DNA of 64,000 nucleotides from Dendrophyllia cribrosa (taxonomy: Eukaryota; Cnidaria; Anthozoa; Scleractinia; Dendrophylliidae). The DNA lies in NCBI GenBank assembly GCA_024195265.1, contig JAJLRJ010000002.1, positions 23,541,597-23,605,596 on the forward strand. Direction: 5' to 3'. Below the pieces are notes generated by a model. The model was not told the origin of the DNA. It did not search any database and saw nothing but the letters and a program-made list of their open reading frames with translations. Numbering within the stretch: position 1 is the first letter of the stretch; the number at the start of each line of letters is the position of its first letter. The translations under genes and the position numbers were made by a program. Below, one piece after another: positions 1-24,362 of the stretch.

Positions 1-2042
1 GAAGTGAACATGAAGAAGACGGACTTTGATCATTTAGATTATTGAACGTGAAAGGTATACATTTCAGTGAGCACAGCGTCTCAGTGGGTTCGCCAGTTGA
101 GTTGTAAGCTTATTGAACGCAGAGGCGTTTTTGTTATTTCTTTTTAGTGGCTCGTTGACTAGCGTTTTTCGAACGCGAACGATATATTTGTAGTACAAAC
201 AATCATGATATTAGCGTATTAGCGACTCGGCCGGTCTTCTCTGAAGTTCATTGATCGCGCGTGGAGATTATGAACTTATTTTATCGGCTTGGCAATTCGC
301 TCGTCTACTTAAAGTTCTTTTTTCAAAGCGAAGGATATGTCTTGGCGGCTTGCTAGTTGAAAGTTTCTAAATTATACTGATATGTTATGCATATCCGAGG
401 TGGTGTTTTTCAGGCGGCTTGCTGAATTGAATGTGAATGGTGTATTTTTAGCGGCAAGGTGCCTTGATAGCGTATTTTTTTATTTATTCAAAATGTTTGA
501 ACTCAAGTATATACGTAATAATTATGCTTCTTAGTTCAGTGTCTTGCCAGCGATTGATCGTTTCTGGAAATTTTAACCACTTGGCGGCTTGTAAGTGAGT
601 TCAAAGTATCGTGTTTACATTTATGTCTGATTTATATTTCATTGTATAAAAATTGATCTGATCGAACACGCAATGATTCAGCGATGTATTTTGTTTCGAA
701 TAGTCTTACGCATTTGTACGTGTAGATTTTTGATAGATGTTCCGTAGAATAGACGCCTTCCAGTGAACACTTGCGTCGCTGCACTTTGAATTTTATAATT
801 CGGAATACCGTATAAACATTTATATTACTCGCCAGTCAGTGCCGATCGAGTCAGTATATTTTTGTAGGCCTCGCTGACTTCGACGGCTCTCCAGTCGAGC
901 CGAGGCTTGAAGGAACTTCCAAACAGGATAAGGATTGGAAAAATTATGCTTGATTAAACGGCCTCACCGGCCGGAATGTTATTTTCTTTTGCAAAATAAT
1001 ATTAATCTTAACAATAAGCGCTTTCATTGACAACATCGCTTGACGTACCCTTTCCGATGTCGACGAACAAATTTCGTGTATTTCGCCGGCCTATTTTCCT
1101 CTGGAGCAAAATAAAGCTTTGTTACACCCTCTGTTATCGAAGAATTCTAATATCTCGTATGTTTGAGGCCGCTCGCCACATAATATTGGTCCACCTCTAG
1201 CGACGTCTCTTTTCAGCTCCCTTGTTCTCTATATTCCCGCAGCAGTTTGTACAACTATTTACGTCACAGTGTAATATGACACTGGTTTTGGCCGCGCACA
1301 AATTGGAGCCACTTTTTAGCGCCAACAACCTAACTTTGAGACCATAAAAAAACATTTCGCATCGTCCCTAACACTTTAAACCTTTTATTCCAAGGTCTAA
1401 AAAGGTGAAACTTTCGATACATCAAAAAATAAATTTCATTTCATAGGCACTTTAAACAAATACTGAGATGTGAGCCTTATCTTTAAAAGGTTGTTTGTAA
1501 TCTGTTTCCACTTGTGACTAAGTACCACAAAAAAAATATTAAGGAACTTCTTTTATTACTATCAATACAGACATTCAGCTGTCAATAGACTGCTCTGAAT
1601 GAAAAAGTTGATCAACTCTAGCTCTTGAAAGTGAACAGCGTTCTTCTAAAAAACATTTTTCTGCGGTTTCTCATAGTTTTATTTCTTAGCTGGCGGAATT
1701 GTTATAACAACGTCAGACTTTGGATTTTACAGTTTAATAAGAAATAAAATAAGGAAGAAAACACGTATCTCATATCTCTTTGATATAACACAACTGTTTT
1801 GAAAAAATACCGTAAATATTGAATTATCATGCGTCCATTTCAGGGTACCTTTTAATACACGAGATTATCACGAGATGGGTCATTGCTTATTGTGCTTTCG
1901 AACGGAAATATATCGTCTGATATGATATGCGGCGAGGAAGTCTGAAATACGGCTTCCGGCCGCAATCAGCCGCAAAGACCACACCAAATTGAGGACAGAA
2001 AAAACATCTGTTTTGTTCACCTCAGTTGAATTTTATAGCATC
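1..2042. other. Upstream region of the Ig-receptor gene, no coding exon recognised
   Basis: No open frame with protein character was found. The first 900 bases carry loosely related segments with a GGCGGCTTGC-like core (near 284, 344, 411 and 580), spaced irregularly and followed by TTGAA-type sequence. They look like a decayed repeat rather than a gene. The stretch from 1900 to 2042 probably holds the 5' UTR and promoter of the gene that starts at 2043, but no clear TATA or initiator element stands out. Confidence 0.4.
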
Positions 2043-5000
2043 ATGGAAGCCAAGTTTTTCTTTGTAGCAGTTATTTTCAATGCGTTCTCTCTCGCTAAAG
2101 GCCTCGACCAAGGTAAGATAAGTTCTAGTTTAGTTTGATCGATTTTTTGATAAACGGTTATCTTTTTTGGTACTTAACTGTATAAAATCTGGGACCAAAA
2201 ATCGCCAAACTCTCAGTGTTCCGTTCGCCTGTATGGGTTCTGAACTGAGACTTGGTTTGTAGGATGGTCATAACATATTATAAACAGCATAGATTTGCCA
2301 GACCCGTTGCCAGGCAAGAATAATTACCGAGGCGCAGTAGAGCTCAGTGCCTGAGTAGGTCGAGAGAAAAGAAATTTGCACAACGCAGTGAATCACCCTT
2401 TAATATTGCCTAGGTCGCGTGGTTCAGTTCTAGAATATTTTATATTATTTTTCTATTCAAAAGAAAAAAATTAAAACAGAAATTTTTACCGAGGGAACTA
2501 CCTCGGTTGCCTCAATACTGGCTACGCTTCTGATTTCTTGCTTGCTAAGGCAACTAAACTCGCACTTCATCGGCGCGCAAAATCGCACGTGTAGCTGCTC
2601 TTGACAATGTGTGAACCGCGCGTCACGCTACACCAAGCCCCCCAAACAAGCCTTCAAAAAACACTTTCTGTGTTTTGTTTTTCTCGGCCATCGCGTCCTG
2701 ATAAAAGAATGAATACAAGTGCTATTTTCAGTCACGTATTCAAAATCTCGCTTTAATTACTGAGCAGTGTAGCCAGTGTCAGTACCGTATCATAATTTGG
2801 TATAATTTCCAAGTTTATTTGCTCCTTTCCCTTTATTTTTGGGGAACCTCTTAATCTTCATATGGATAACCTCATGATTTCCCATTTCAGCAAGTGATTT
2901 TAACTTGTAATTTGTTTTACTTCCTGAAAAGAGCGATTTTCAACTGAGTGTCGAAAGTAATTTCGCATTTGCTTTAGCTTTCATTGTTACGCTTCGTGAT
3001 TGGCTGAAAAATGTCTGGCCACCCTTTCAACCAATCAGAAGTGAAACCAGAAAACCAAAACCACAGTCGTGACTTACTTGGCGCACGTTTTCCCGCGCTT
3101 AGCGTTCACTGCATGTATTTGCTTTGAGTTCTGATTGGTTCATTGGATTGTCTGCGTTTGTTGTGATTGGTCAGATTTACTTTGGTTTTGGTTTTACTAC
3201 TCTATTATGATATGATGGCAAAAAGATAATATGTTCTGTTCAATTCGCGTTCTTCTTAGGGAGCTAAGCAACACAAGGTAAGCTAAGAAATAAATCAGCG
3301 ATCTACCTTTAATTCTAATTGCTGCGTAACGAGCGCAGCGAGTGAGCAGCAACATAATCAGGATTTAAGAGAAATATATGAGAAAAACAATATAAGCTAG
3401 GAAAAATCTCGAATTGATCGCTTTTTACCAGAATTCGCTGCGCCACGAACACATTTTGGGCCAGAATGCACTGCGCCACAAACAATAGCCTCGCTTGCTG
3501 CTTCAAGCTGTTGGCTGCGAGATTTGTAATATTTTGGTCCAACATGTCCCAGTCGAAATCGCAACTGAAGTGTCGAAGACTACCGCGAGTTGAGCGAGGA
3601 CTGTGAGGCATGGTGATAGGACCGTTGGATAGCAAAGATTTTCAAAAATTGTACGGAATAAAAGACAAATTTATTTTGAAATCACTCCGACAGCGGTCGA
3701 TGAGACTGAACTGAGCTGAGCGCGTGGGGACACGAAACCTGAGCTGAGCGCGTGGAGACGCGAACACGATACGGCGTAGCTAGTAACGCAACATACTTAT
3801 TATCAATAATTAGCCTAAATTTTCACACCTTCCTCGTGGTGAACGCGTCCTTTGCTCAACCATATTCTACAAACATTGCAAGAACTTGATGCGTGAATTA
3901 CAAAACAAAATTAGTCTTATCAGATGGAGTTTTCATCGATTCATCCCGGTTACATTTGCTTTGCTTCCCCTCAAAAAACGAAAGAGAAAATTCTGTAATA
4001 CCAGCGAGACGATAAAACAGCATTATTACAACAAATTTACCGCAGCAATTACTATCTTTTAGATACACTAGTTTAATATATAGACAGAACCCTGTATATA
4101 AGCGATCGCGCGCTCTCATTGGTTAGCCGACTACAAATCAGGCCATCAACACGTATGCTTACATCCTCTTACATCTATGGCTAGTCGAGAGTATTAGTCT
4201 GATACTGACTGCCGTTTATGCCGGATGACGTCACTCGCGTCACGCCACTGAGTGGTATGAAGTATGCTATAGTTTGTGTAACAAGCACTTTTGCGCTGTG
4301 AGAGCTTGAAGTCAGATCAACCTGATCTGAAACGCAAGTGCGGAACGCAAGTTATGCTAGGGCGCCCTTTGTATTGAGCTCGCGCATAGCGTAAAGCGCC
4401 CGTTGTGCAATTTACTCAGGTGTCTCGTATACCAACCCCTGGGGCTCCCCTGGGGCTAAATTTACTTAGTAAGAATATTCCCGGGGGGAGGGTACTCCCT
4501 ATAATGGGCTATACGGGGATGCTCCGCCCGAAAGGGGTACCTTTATATGAAAGGGTCGAGATTTCACGAGTTTAAGTATGTGAAAAGGTAGGAATTTCAC
4601 GAAGAATAGGAAATGGTAGCGAAAACACGAGTTGAGGCATAAAAAAGGTAGGGAAAACTGCCATCTGAGTATTATAAAAAGGGCCTTTCAAAATATATCA
4701 AACAGACGCACGAAAAGGCTATATGAAAGGGGTACCATACATGAAAGGGGTACCATTTTCAATGAAAGGTATATGAAGTAAGTAAAGTGTGGAGCCACGG
4801 TGGTCTAGTGGTTAGTGCGTCGGGCTTTCAACCTGAAGGTCGATGGTTCGAAGCCTGGTCTCTGCCGTCGTGTTGTTTCCTTAGACAAGAAACTTTACTC
4901 CACACTGTCTCTCTCCACCCAGGTGTATAAATGGGTACCGGCGACAAAAAATGCTGGGGGTAACCCTGCGATGGACTAGCATCCCATCCAGGGGGGAGTA

Positions 5001-7263
5001 GCAATATTCCTAGTCGCTTCATGCTACAGAAACCGGGTTTAAGCTCCGGCCGTTGTGAGCCTTCTGGCTCGTGTGCGCGACTTTACTTTACTTACTTTAC
5101 TTTCAAAATATATCAAACAGACGCACGAAAAGGCTATATGAAAGGGGTACCATACATGAAAGGGGTACCATTTTCAATGAAAGGTATATGAAAGGGGTAC
5201 CTTTTCTGTCAAAAACGGTATATGAAAGGGTAAGGGTTTGGACCTCGGGGCGGAGCATCCCCGTACAAAACTTTGTTCAGTACCCCCCCCCCCCCCCCCC
5301 CCCCCCCCGGGGAATATTCCTTGTAGTCAGTTTTGTGTAAACAGTTACACTTGACTTTGAACTTCTCATTGCTTGCTAAAGATTTCATGTACCACAAAGC
5401 GCCCGCTACGCAGGCTAAAATACATTGGGCTACTCGCGTATTAAAAGCCAAGATGCGGGCTTTAGGCTATTGAAACAATTGTCGCAAAATTTGGAAATAC
5501 TGGAAACGATCGATTGAAAATATAACGGAGAGGCTGAATTCACAGGGAAAAGAAAAAGTACGCAAGAAAACGAGACACAGGACATGAAAAAACTAATTAA
5601 CAATCATCGACTATGAGATCATCGGCTTTCCGACTGTTTCCCATCAGTTCTGATTCAAAGAACCGCGCCACGAATTTTATACATCGAACCTCATTTCAGC
5701 TATTATAGTGTTCAAAGTGGTGAAGCCTTCCTCGCCCAGCCTTACAAAAGTCCATTAGTTCCTTTTTCATTTCTTGACTTTCTCAGGTTCACAGAGTACA
5801 AGAAGCAGTGCAACAACTCTGAAGACAATAGATAATGATATAGCGCACCTCACGTGTACATCAAGTGGTAACCCTGTGCCGTCCGTCAGGTGGGAAAAAG
5901 ACGGGAAGGAATTAGGGGAACAAAGTCCAGGTGTAGTCATAATATCATGGAATAATGGTACCAACGTGGATAGTCATCTGCTTATAGCAGTCACTAGTGA
6001 CGAAAGGCGAGGAAAGTACACTTGTGTTGTGTCCAGCAAAGATGGAGAGACGCGAAAAACGTTTGTTATAGAAGGTGGGAAAACAAAAAAGGCATTAATT
6101 CATTTTACAACTGACGTTATGAAATGTCATCCAGTGACTATGTCATACCTTTTCCTGATGCCTTTTTACTTTTTTTCCATTGGACTCGTAGGTCAACATA
6201 GAACAAAGCTGAAGGATATAGATCTCATTGCCATAGGTGTAGGGCTTGGAATAACGCTGTCTATTTTTATTACAATCATATATTTCCTGTTACGAGGAAT
6301 CAGGCGACTTAACGAAGGAAAATTAGCAAATACACGAAGATTTGCCGCAAACGGACAGGTAAGGTATCTATTCTTCTTGCAAAACACTTACGCACGAGGT
6401 CGCTCAAAGTGACTTCCACTTCCATGATTGTTTAAATGCAACTTTCACTATTGCGTTCAAGGAGAATCATTGTTGCCTTTTTTGTCCCAAATCGACAAGG
6501 AAGAAAACAAAACAATGTCATATTTGATGTATTGATTTTCCGCAGGTAAACGTTACCTCGGCTAGTTTACGTGAGTTTTTTTCTCAGGCAAATCATGACA
6601 ACCTCGTTCCTAGTGTCCTCTCCCTTCAGGTGGAGTATGGTGAGGAGAGAGGACCCTGGGAACGAGGTTGTACATTGCAACCGTAAATCGTGACGTTACC
6701 AGAATAAATACGTGACTCGAAACGTTTTGGCTTTGTCGAAATTACAGTGTAGGAGGCCAAGTAACTATTCCGCAAACTTCTACATCAAATCATCAATGCC
6801 AGACCGTCTATGCCTTGTCCCCAGACCTTAAAAAAGGCGCCAATTTCCAGCTCTGTGGAGCGCAGATCATGCTCTTTTCCCCTGGCTTTTCCGTCGGAGG
6901 TCAAGGCAGAGGTAAAATGACTTTACTTTTGTTAATAGGGGATTGCAAAAAGGATAAGATGCGCGCTTGTCAGTTGAAATAACCTGGCCTAATGCAGAAC
7001 ATGTTAATCGATTTGATAACCCAAACTTTGCGTGAATCCGACCCGCATGCATGGTGTTTTGAAAATCTCTTAGCCATTTATGCGGCAGTCAGGGCGCGTG
7101 TTATATAATCTGTATGAATCTGCCCCTTGAATTTTTTTCAGTCTGGTTACAAGTCGGGTTTTAGCAGAACCAGAATTCACTGATTATTTCCTGTTATCAT
7201 CAATCTTTTGTTTTATTCTTTGAACAGGTGAACCCAGCAGTTGAAGAGGATACCGCTTGCTGA
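2043..7263 (+). CDS. Single-Ig-domain type I membrane protein (186 aa, 4 exons)
   Basis: Exons 2043-2112, 5787-6074, 6192-6358 and 7228-7263 join in frame (561 nt). Exon 1 encodes a hydrophobic signal peptide beginning MEAKFFFVAVIF. Exon 2 is one Ig-like domain with the two cysteines (LTC and YTC) and the core tryptophan (VRW), closest to the I-set/C2 type, plus an N-G-T glycosylation sequon. Exon 3 encodes a membrane helix (roughly IDLIAIGVGLGITLSIF onward) followed by a basic stop-transfer stretch. Exon 4 adds only 11 residues. The cytoplasmic tail is short and lacks tyrosine, so it has no ITIM or ITAM. It is likely a cell-surface adhesion or recognition protein; the partner is unknown. Intron 2 is 117 nt, a multiple of three with no stop codon, so retention would give a 225-residue isoform. 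Intron 1 (3.7 kb) is full of repeats. No named orthologue was recognised. Confidence 0.72.
3340..4078. repeat. Dispersed ~740-bp repeat, copy A
   Basis: This block matches 40389-41155 almost base for base. It starts at AGCAACATAATCAGG and runs to the ATACACTAGT box. On the minus strand it contains an open frame (3635-3315) with residues [13 protein letters not shown] that recurs in the second copy. A subrepeat of about 33 bp around the ACTGCGCCAC motif occurs fewer times here than in copy B. No transposase or reverse transcriptase is visible, so it is a non-autonomous element or part of a larger one. It lies in intron 1 of the Ig gene. Confidence 0.75.
4686..5192. repeat. Perfect 92-bp direct duplication (4686-4777 and 5101-5192) flanking a SINE
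   Basis: The two 92-bp blocks read identically base by base, from TTTCAAAATATATC to GGTATATGAA. Between them lie a 16-nt filler and a full SINE. The block belongs to the surrounding G-capped element. It is much longer than the 8-20 bp duplications normal for SINEs. Confidence 0.9.
4794..5100 (+). mobile_element. tRNA-derived SINE, full-length copy 1
   Basis: The 5' part is tRNA-like, with an A box in TGGTCTAGTGGTTAGTG and a B box in GGTTCGAAGCC. A conserved body containing CTGCGATGGACTAGC follows, and the tail is ACTTTACTTTACTT. It differs from the copy at 19421-19724 at only a few positions, so both are young. It sits in intron 1 of the Ig gene in sense orientation. Confidence 0.85.
6597..6673. 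mobile_element. Short foldback element in Ig-gene intron 3
   Basis: ACAACCTCGTTCC with TCCTCTCC on the left is mirrored by GGAGAGAGGACC and GGAACGAGGTTGT on the right. The arms are about 30 bp with a tiny loop. It is a non-coding MITE-like relic. Confidence 0.6.
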
Positions 7264-7928
7264 CTCTGTTTTTCTGCATGGCCTTCTAACCGCTAAGCCC
7301 CAGAACTGCGTATTACGAAACGAGAACCAACCAAATAATATTGTGTTAAGTTGCTAGAAGAAGGCACACACTGCTACTTCAACTTAGAACTGAGATTACA
7401 CGGACGATTTTTTGCTTGCGTAGACGACTTTGAAAAATTACATCTAATCAGCGTTCTATGAAAACCAGGCATACATGTTACCTTTCTTGCACAAGGGACG
7501 TGATACGACTGCCGCACTATATACAAAAATATTCCTATTTTCTGTCTTGTGACTGTCTTTCTTAGCTCTTTGCGCTATTGTGGCCGGTTCGTTGTATTGT
7601 ACATACTTAATTTGACCAGCGCCGAGTCAAGCGTGGCTACATGATTGTATACTGAGTTTTCACACAGGTGCTAAACAGGGAAGGCGAGGATGTTATTCAA
7701 CCGCGCGCGACAGAAAGAGCACTCCGCGCCTCTCGCGTTTTACACGTGTTAGAAAACCTCATTTCCCTTCTTCCCCTAACGCATGCCACACAGGCTAGGT
7801 TGAGTCAGAAAGCCACCAGCTTCAGCGCGATTTAAGGCATTATATTAGTATATGTAAATTAGCTTTTTTAATATTTAAGTTTTGTAACACGACCCCACAA
7901 GCGTCAGCTTTAATTTTTATTGTGTTTA

Positions 7929-7934
7929 AATAAA
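7929..7934 (+). terminator. Polyadenylation signal AATAAA of the Ig gene
   Basis: AATAAA is followed within 30 nt by TG-rich repeats (TTGTATTGTATTG), the usual downstream element. It lies 666 nt past the stop codon and is the best candidate for the transcript end. Confidence 0.5.
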
Positions 7935-8569
7935 AGTTATTGTATTGTATTGTAAGTACAATTACAATATCATGGTTGTGCTTAATTCATTAATAAACGT
8001 TTTAGTTTCAAGTTTGAATTATTTTCTAAGCAAAATTGAAGAAGAATTTGTCAACACAAGAAAATCAGTCTGACTGAAACTTTCAGGGACTTTTGCACCT
8101 TGCGGGCACTTTTGTGTACACTTTTGCTGGCTTTCTTCGGGGGTCGACCCCCGCGACGACCAGGGACCGGTTTAACCAGCTTGAAGCTGGTCACGAAATT
8201 ACGCTGTTTCAGTTCGGTGCAACCTGATTTGAACGAGATGTAAGCGACTGAAGTTTCAAAAGGAGGGGGCGCCTGGGCAAACAATAAATTTTAGCGGGAA
8301 AACTACAGTTGCGGTGTTATGCCGTGGTAGACAAATTTGACAATATCTGGTTTCGATTGCGAAACACAATCACGCGCCACAAACTCTACGCAGAAATGCC
8401 ATCAGAGAAATTAAAAACTTAAATGAGAGTATATTTCCTGTATTGTAGACAGGTTATATTAAAGCTAAGGAAGAAAAATAGATGTTTGTGGCTATTTTGT
8501 AGTTCTGTACAATGTGTGTTTCTGGGAAACATCACATTTCCCCCCCTCCACTGACATTCACACACTAAC

Positions 8570-8915
8570 CCGGGGAGGGGGGGGGGGGGGGGGGGTAGGC
8601 GGGGGGACTCCGATATGAAAATGACGGAGGTGCTCGTCGCACCTTTTAGGGGTCAGCATTTGTAGATTGGTAGCGCTTAGGGTGCTGAAATAAAAAAATG
8701 ACCATGGTTAGAATTATCACGGTACCTTTTAGGGTATTGAGCTGGAAAAATACGACAGAATATGTCTTGTGTTGTATCAGAAAATTGGTACCTCTTTGGA
8801 GTAAAAATATGTTTGAGCCACGCCTATCAAACGAGATTCTGGTACCTTTTAGGGTGGTTTTCGACATTTTTCCGACGAGCATCCCCGTCATTTTTATAGG
8901 GGAGTCCCCCCGGGG
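8570..8915. mobile_element. G-run-capped element with 8-bp TSD (ACACTAAC)
   Basis: The left end is CGGGGAGGGG, then a G run and GGACTCC. The right end is GGAGTCCCCCCGGGG. Inside the ends, GACGGAGGTGCTCGTC is mirrored by GACGAGCATCCCCGTC. ACACTAAC flanks both sides (8562-8569 and 8916-8923), a clean 8-bp target duplication. The interior repeats GGTACCTTTTAGGG. There is no transposase, so it is a non-autonomous hAT-like MITE. Confidence 0.72.
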
Positions 8916-9354
8916 ACACTAACACAGTCCCAGGGGTTTACAAGATGCAGTTCTCTTTTACATTATTCCCTATATTCTTTAATTGTTGTCTGTTTAAATT
9001 CTATACAACAATCATGTCCCAATCAGTCTTTATAGCGGAAAACCCCATTTGTTTCAGCTGGGTGAGCTGAAAATAAAATTATGGCTGGGAGGGGGTGGGG
9101 GTTAGTATCCTATAATTGAAAGTCTCTGGGCAAGTTTGCCTTAAACAACTCTTTAGTCACTAATTATACTCAAATGTGGTATTTTTGGCTTGATAAAGCA
9201 CTTTGCTTGTGTATCATTTCAAGTCAGGAAATACTTAGGGCAAAATCGGGCAAAATCTACGATCCATCTCCCGTTGAGTTTTAAAAATGTTGGCAACGTC
9301 AAGTCGAGGCTATCTGCGAACGCATGGCAAACAGCGGAAAAATCCCTAACCAAT

Positions 9355-22163
<12,809 letters not shown>

Positions 22164-22310
22164 GCCGATGAACGCTGTTCATAAGACTTGATCTTGCATT
22201 CTTGAATCCTTCATTCTTTCCTCATAAACTTAAAACATTTGCACAGTGGGACTTGGACACATAGCTTCTTGAGTGTGTCTGTGAACATGTTGTGGATAAC
22301 CCTTATAGAA

Positions 22311-22913
22311 CAGTTTTTGTTTTGCATGACCCGTTGGGGGGACTCCCACATATAAGCATGACGGGGGTGATCGTCATACCTTTTAGGAGTTAAAATTCAT
22401 GGTTTAGTACCACCAAGGGTGTTTGGATAAAAAATAATCACTGTCAGAGTTATTCTGAATACTGATACCTTTCAAGACCCATTTACACATGAGATTGTTG
22501 ATGCGATTTTTGTCGTGCTCTCCAATGCAACTTTTGTTGCAAGTGTAAACTAGCGGCGATTTCCTGTGCGATTTGGATGTGACATTTGCTGTGATTTCCC
22601 AAAAATTGCTGCCAAGTTGCATCAGGTTTCGTACATGTTAAAAACCTCTGCAAAATCGCACCCAAACTGCACTGAAATTGCCGCCTGTTTACAACTTGCA
22701 AATTGCGCGCATCAAAAATTGCATCGACAAGTACAACAAAAATTGCACAATAAATCGCCTGTGTAAACAGGCCTTTAGGATACAGTAACAACTTTTCAGA
22801 AAGAATTAAATCTCTTAGGGGTAAAACCTATTGTAAGCCACACCCACAAAACAGGGGTTCCTTTCAAAATCAACGATCACTCCCATCAGTTTTATATGGG
22901 ACCCCACCCTCGG
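22311..22913. mobile_element. G-run-capped element with a nested insertion
   Basis: GGGGGGACTCCCACATAT, then GACGGGGGTGATCGTC, is mirrored by AACGATCACTCCCATCAG and ATATGGGACCCCACCC. This is the same end layout as the element at 8570-8915. A second element with ends AAGACCCATTTACAC and GTGTAAACAGGCCTT occupies about 22466-22783. A GGATAACCCTTA repeat lies on both sides (near 22295 and 22914). Confidence 0.6.
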
Positions 22914-23832
22914 GATAACCCTTACAGCACATGGTATTTCCAATCTACTTCTAGAGCGTGTTTGTTCAGAATAAGCCATCTTAGTTTCCCTCAAAGAGAG
23001 CTCTACATGCTCATTGCCTGTATATTAAAAGAATGAGTGATTTTTGGTTTGACATATGACAATTAATATTATTTTCATTTCTATATAGCATTTTGTACTT
23101 TTTTAGAACAGGTAGAATCTAGGTTCATTATCTGCTGTAACTGACCCATAATTTACATTTGTATAATATTTAAAGGGCCTGGTGGAAATAGATTACTTGT
23201 GACGATCTTGGTGAAAATATAAAAATTGCTAAAAAGTTACAGAGTTTTTGCATAAGTTAAAGGATTTTTTTCATGTGTTTTAACATTTTGCCTCATTTGT
23301 GTGTCTGAAGACTTAAAATCGTTAAACTTGATGTTAATGACCTAAAAAGCAATATAAACAGTATATGGGTTAGTTGACAGTTGTCTACTGACTACTGGTC
23401 AAAACTCAGCCAAAACAATCTTGGCTTGATTTGGTTCTTTTTCCTTTTTAGACATTAAGACTTAATGTCAAAAGTAATGCAAACAAAATGTGTCGAATAT
23501 CGGGCTCTGTTCTTGCAATATTTCTCTGATATCTCAGCGAAGTATTGCACTGATTGCCATCACATTAAAATGATAATTCGCCAATATTTCCACGATATTT
23601 CGAAGAGATTTCATGTACGTCATTGAGAAATTTCCCCAAAGAAATGTCCTTGGTTTTCATATCTCCAATTATACATTCCATTTATGTTTGAAGAAAACTT
23701 TTGAGTTCTTACTATTGATTTAATGATTTGTGCATTATTTGTACTTTTGTGCATAAAGTTAGTTAAGATTAGACTAAGTTAGAAGGTTAGTGTAGATTAG
23801 ACTAGGCTAGACTTTATTTAAAGGCTAGATGA

Positions 23833-24362
23833 AATTGGCCATTTTGAGGTTGTGCATGAGACTGGGTCGATTTGGTTTTGAATTGCACTATGGGGCTGTT
23901 TTGGGGGACGAAATTCAAACATGGCGTCTGCTCAGGATGTAAACATTAATACCCAGCACGAGTTTCCTCTATAACACGGCGCTTCTTTGGGATGATAGTC
24001 CAGGGAAATATTGAAGGAAGTTCATTTCTACTCATCCTCACTCCTCTTGGAAAATGTGCTCCACAAATCATTGTCCTCGGTGCGTCCTTCCTCAAGGTTG
24101 CATTACGTATCAGTCATATGTACACCTTTTTTACTTTCGGATCACTTGGTAAAGAGCGTGAAAGTTCATATTTGGTGAGTTTCTCCAGTTGTTGCTGCAT
24201 CCAGGTACGCAACAGCTAAACTTGCCCATTTTTGACAAGATCACAGCTCCAGTTTACATCCTAAGCAGATGCCATGTTTGAATTTCGTCCCCCAATACAG
24301 CCCCATAGTGCAATTCGAAACGAAATCGACCCAGTCTTGTGCGCAACTTCAAAATGGCCAAT
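23833..24362. mobile_element. 530-bp MITE with ~105-bp terminal inverted repeats
   Basis: Left ATTGGCCATTTTGAGGTTG to CAGGATGTAAAC is mirrored at the right as GTTTACATCCTAAGCAG to TTCAAAATGGCCAAT. Identity across the arms is about 85-90 percent. The interior has no transposase. Confidence 0.75.

Larger units (their letters stand above)
4481..5311. mobile_element. G-run-capped inverted-repeat element (hAT-like, 8-bp TSD), host of a SINE
   Basis: The ends are inverted copies: CCGGGGGG, then GGTACT, then GGGGATGCTCCGCCC on the left, and the complement on the right ending in a long C run. The flanks carry GAATATTC at 4473-4480 and 5312-5319, an 8-bp target duplication as made by hAT transposases, although the site is itself palindromic. 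The interior repeats ATGAAAGGGGTACC several times. No transposase is present. A SINE and a 92-bp duplication have enlarged this copy. Confidence 0.65.
7264..9354. other. Intergenic region between the Ig gene and PRPF4B
   Basis: It contains the 3' UTR of the Ig gene, its polyadenylation signal near 7929, a G-capped element at 8570-8915 and the PRPF4B promoter and 5' UTR. The frame upstream of the PRPF4B start stays open for about 160 nt but has no other in-frame ATG. No further gene is seen. Confidence 0.5.

Noticed and set aside
5281..5308. Long C run as a gene or regulatory feature
   Set aside because: It is the terminal homopolymer of the G-capped element. Length may also be affected by assembly error.
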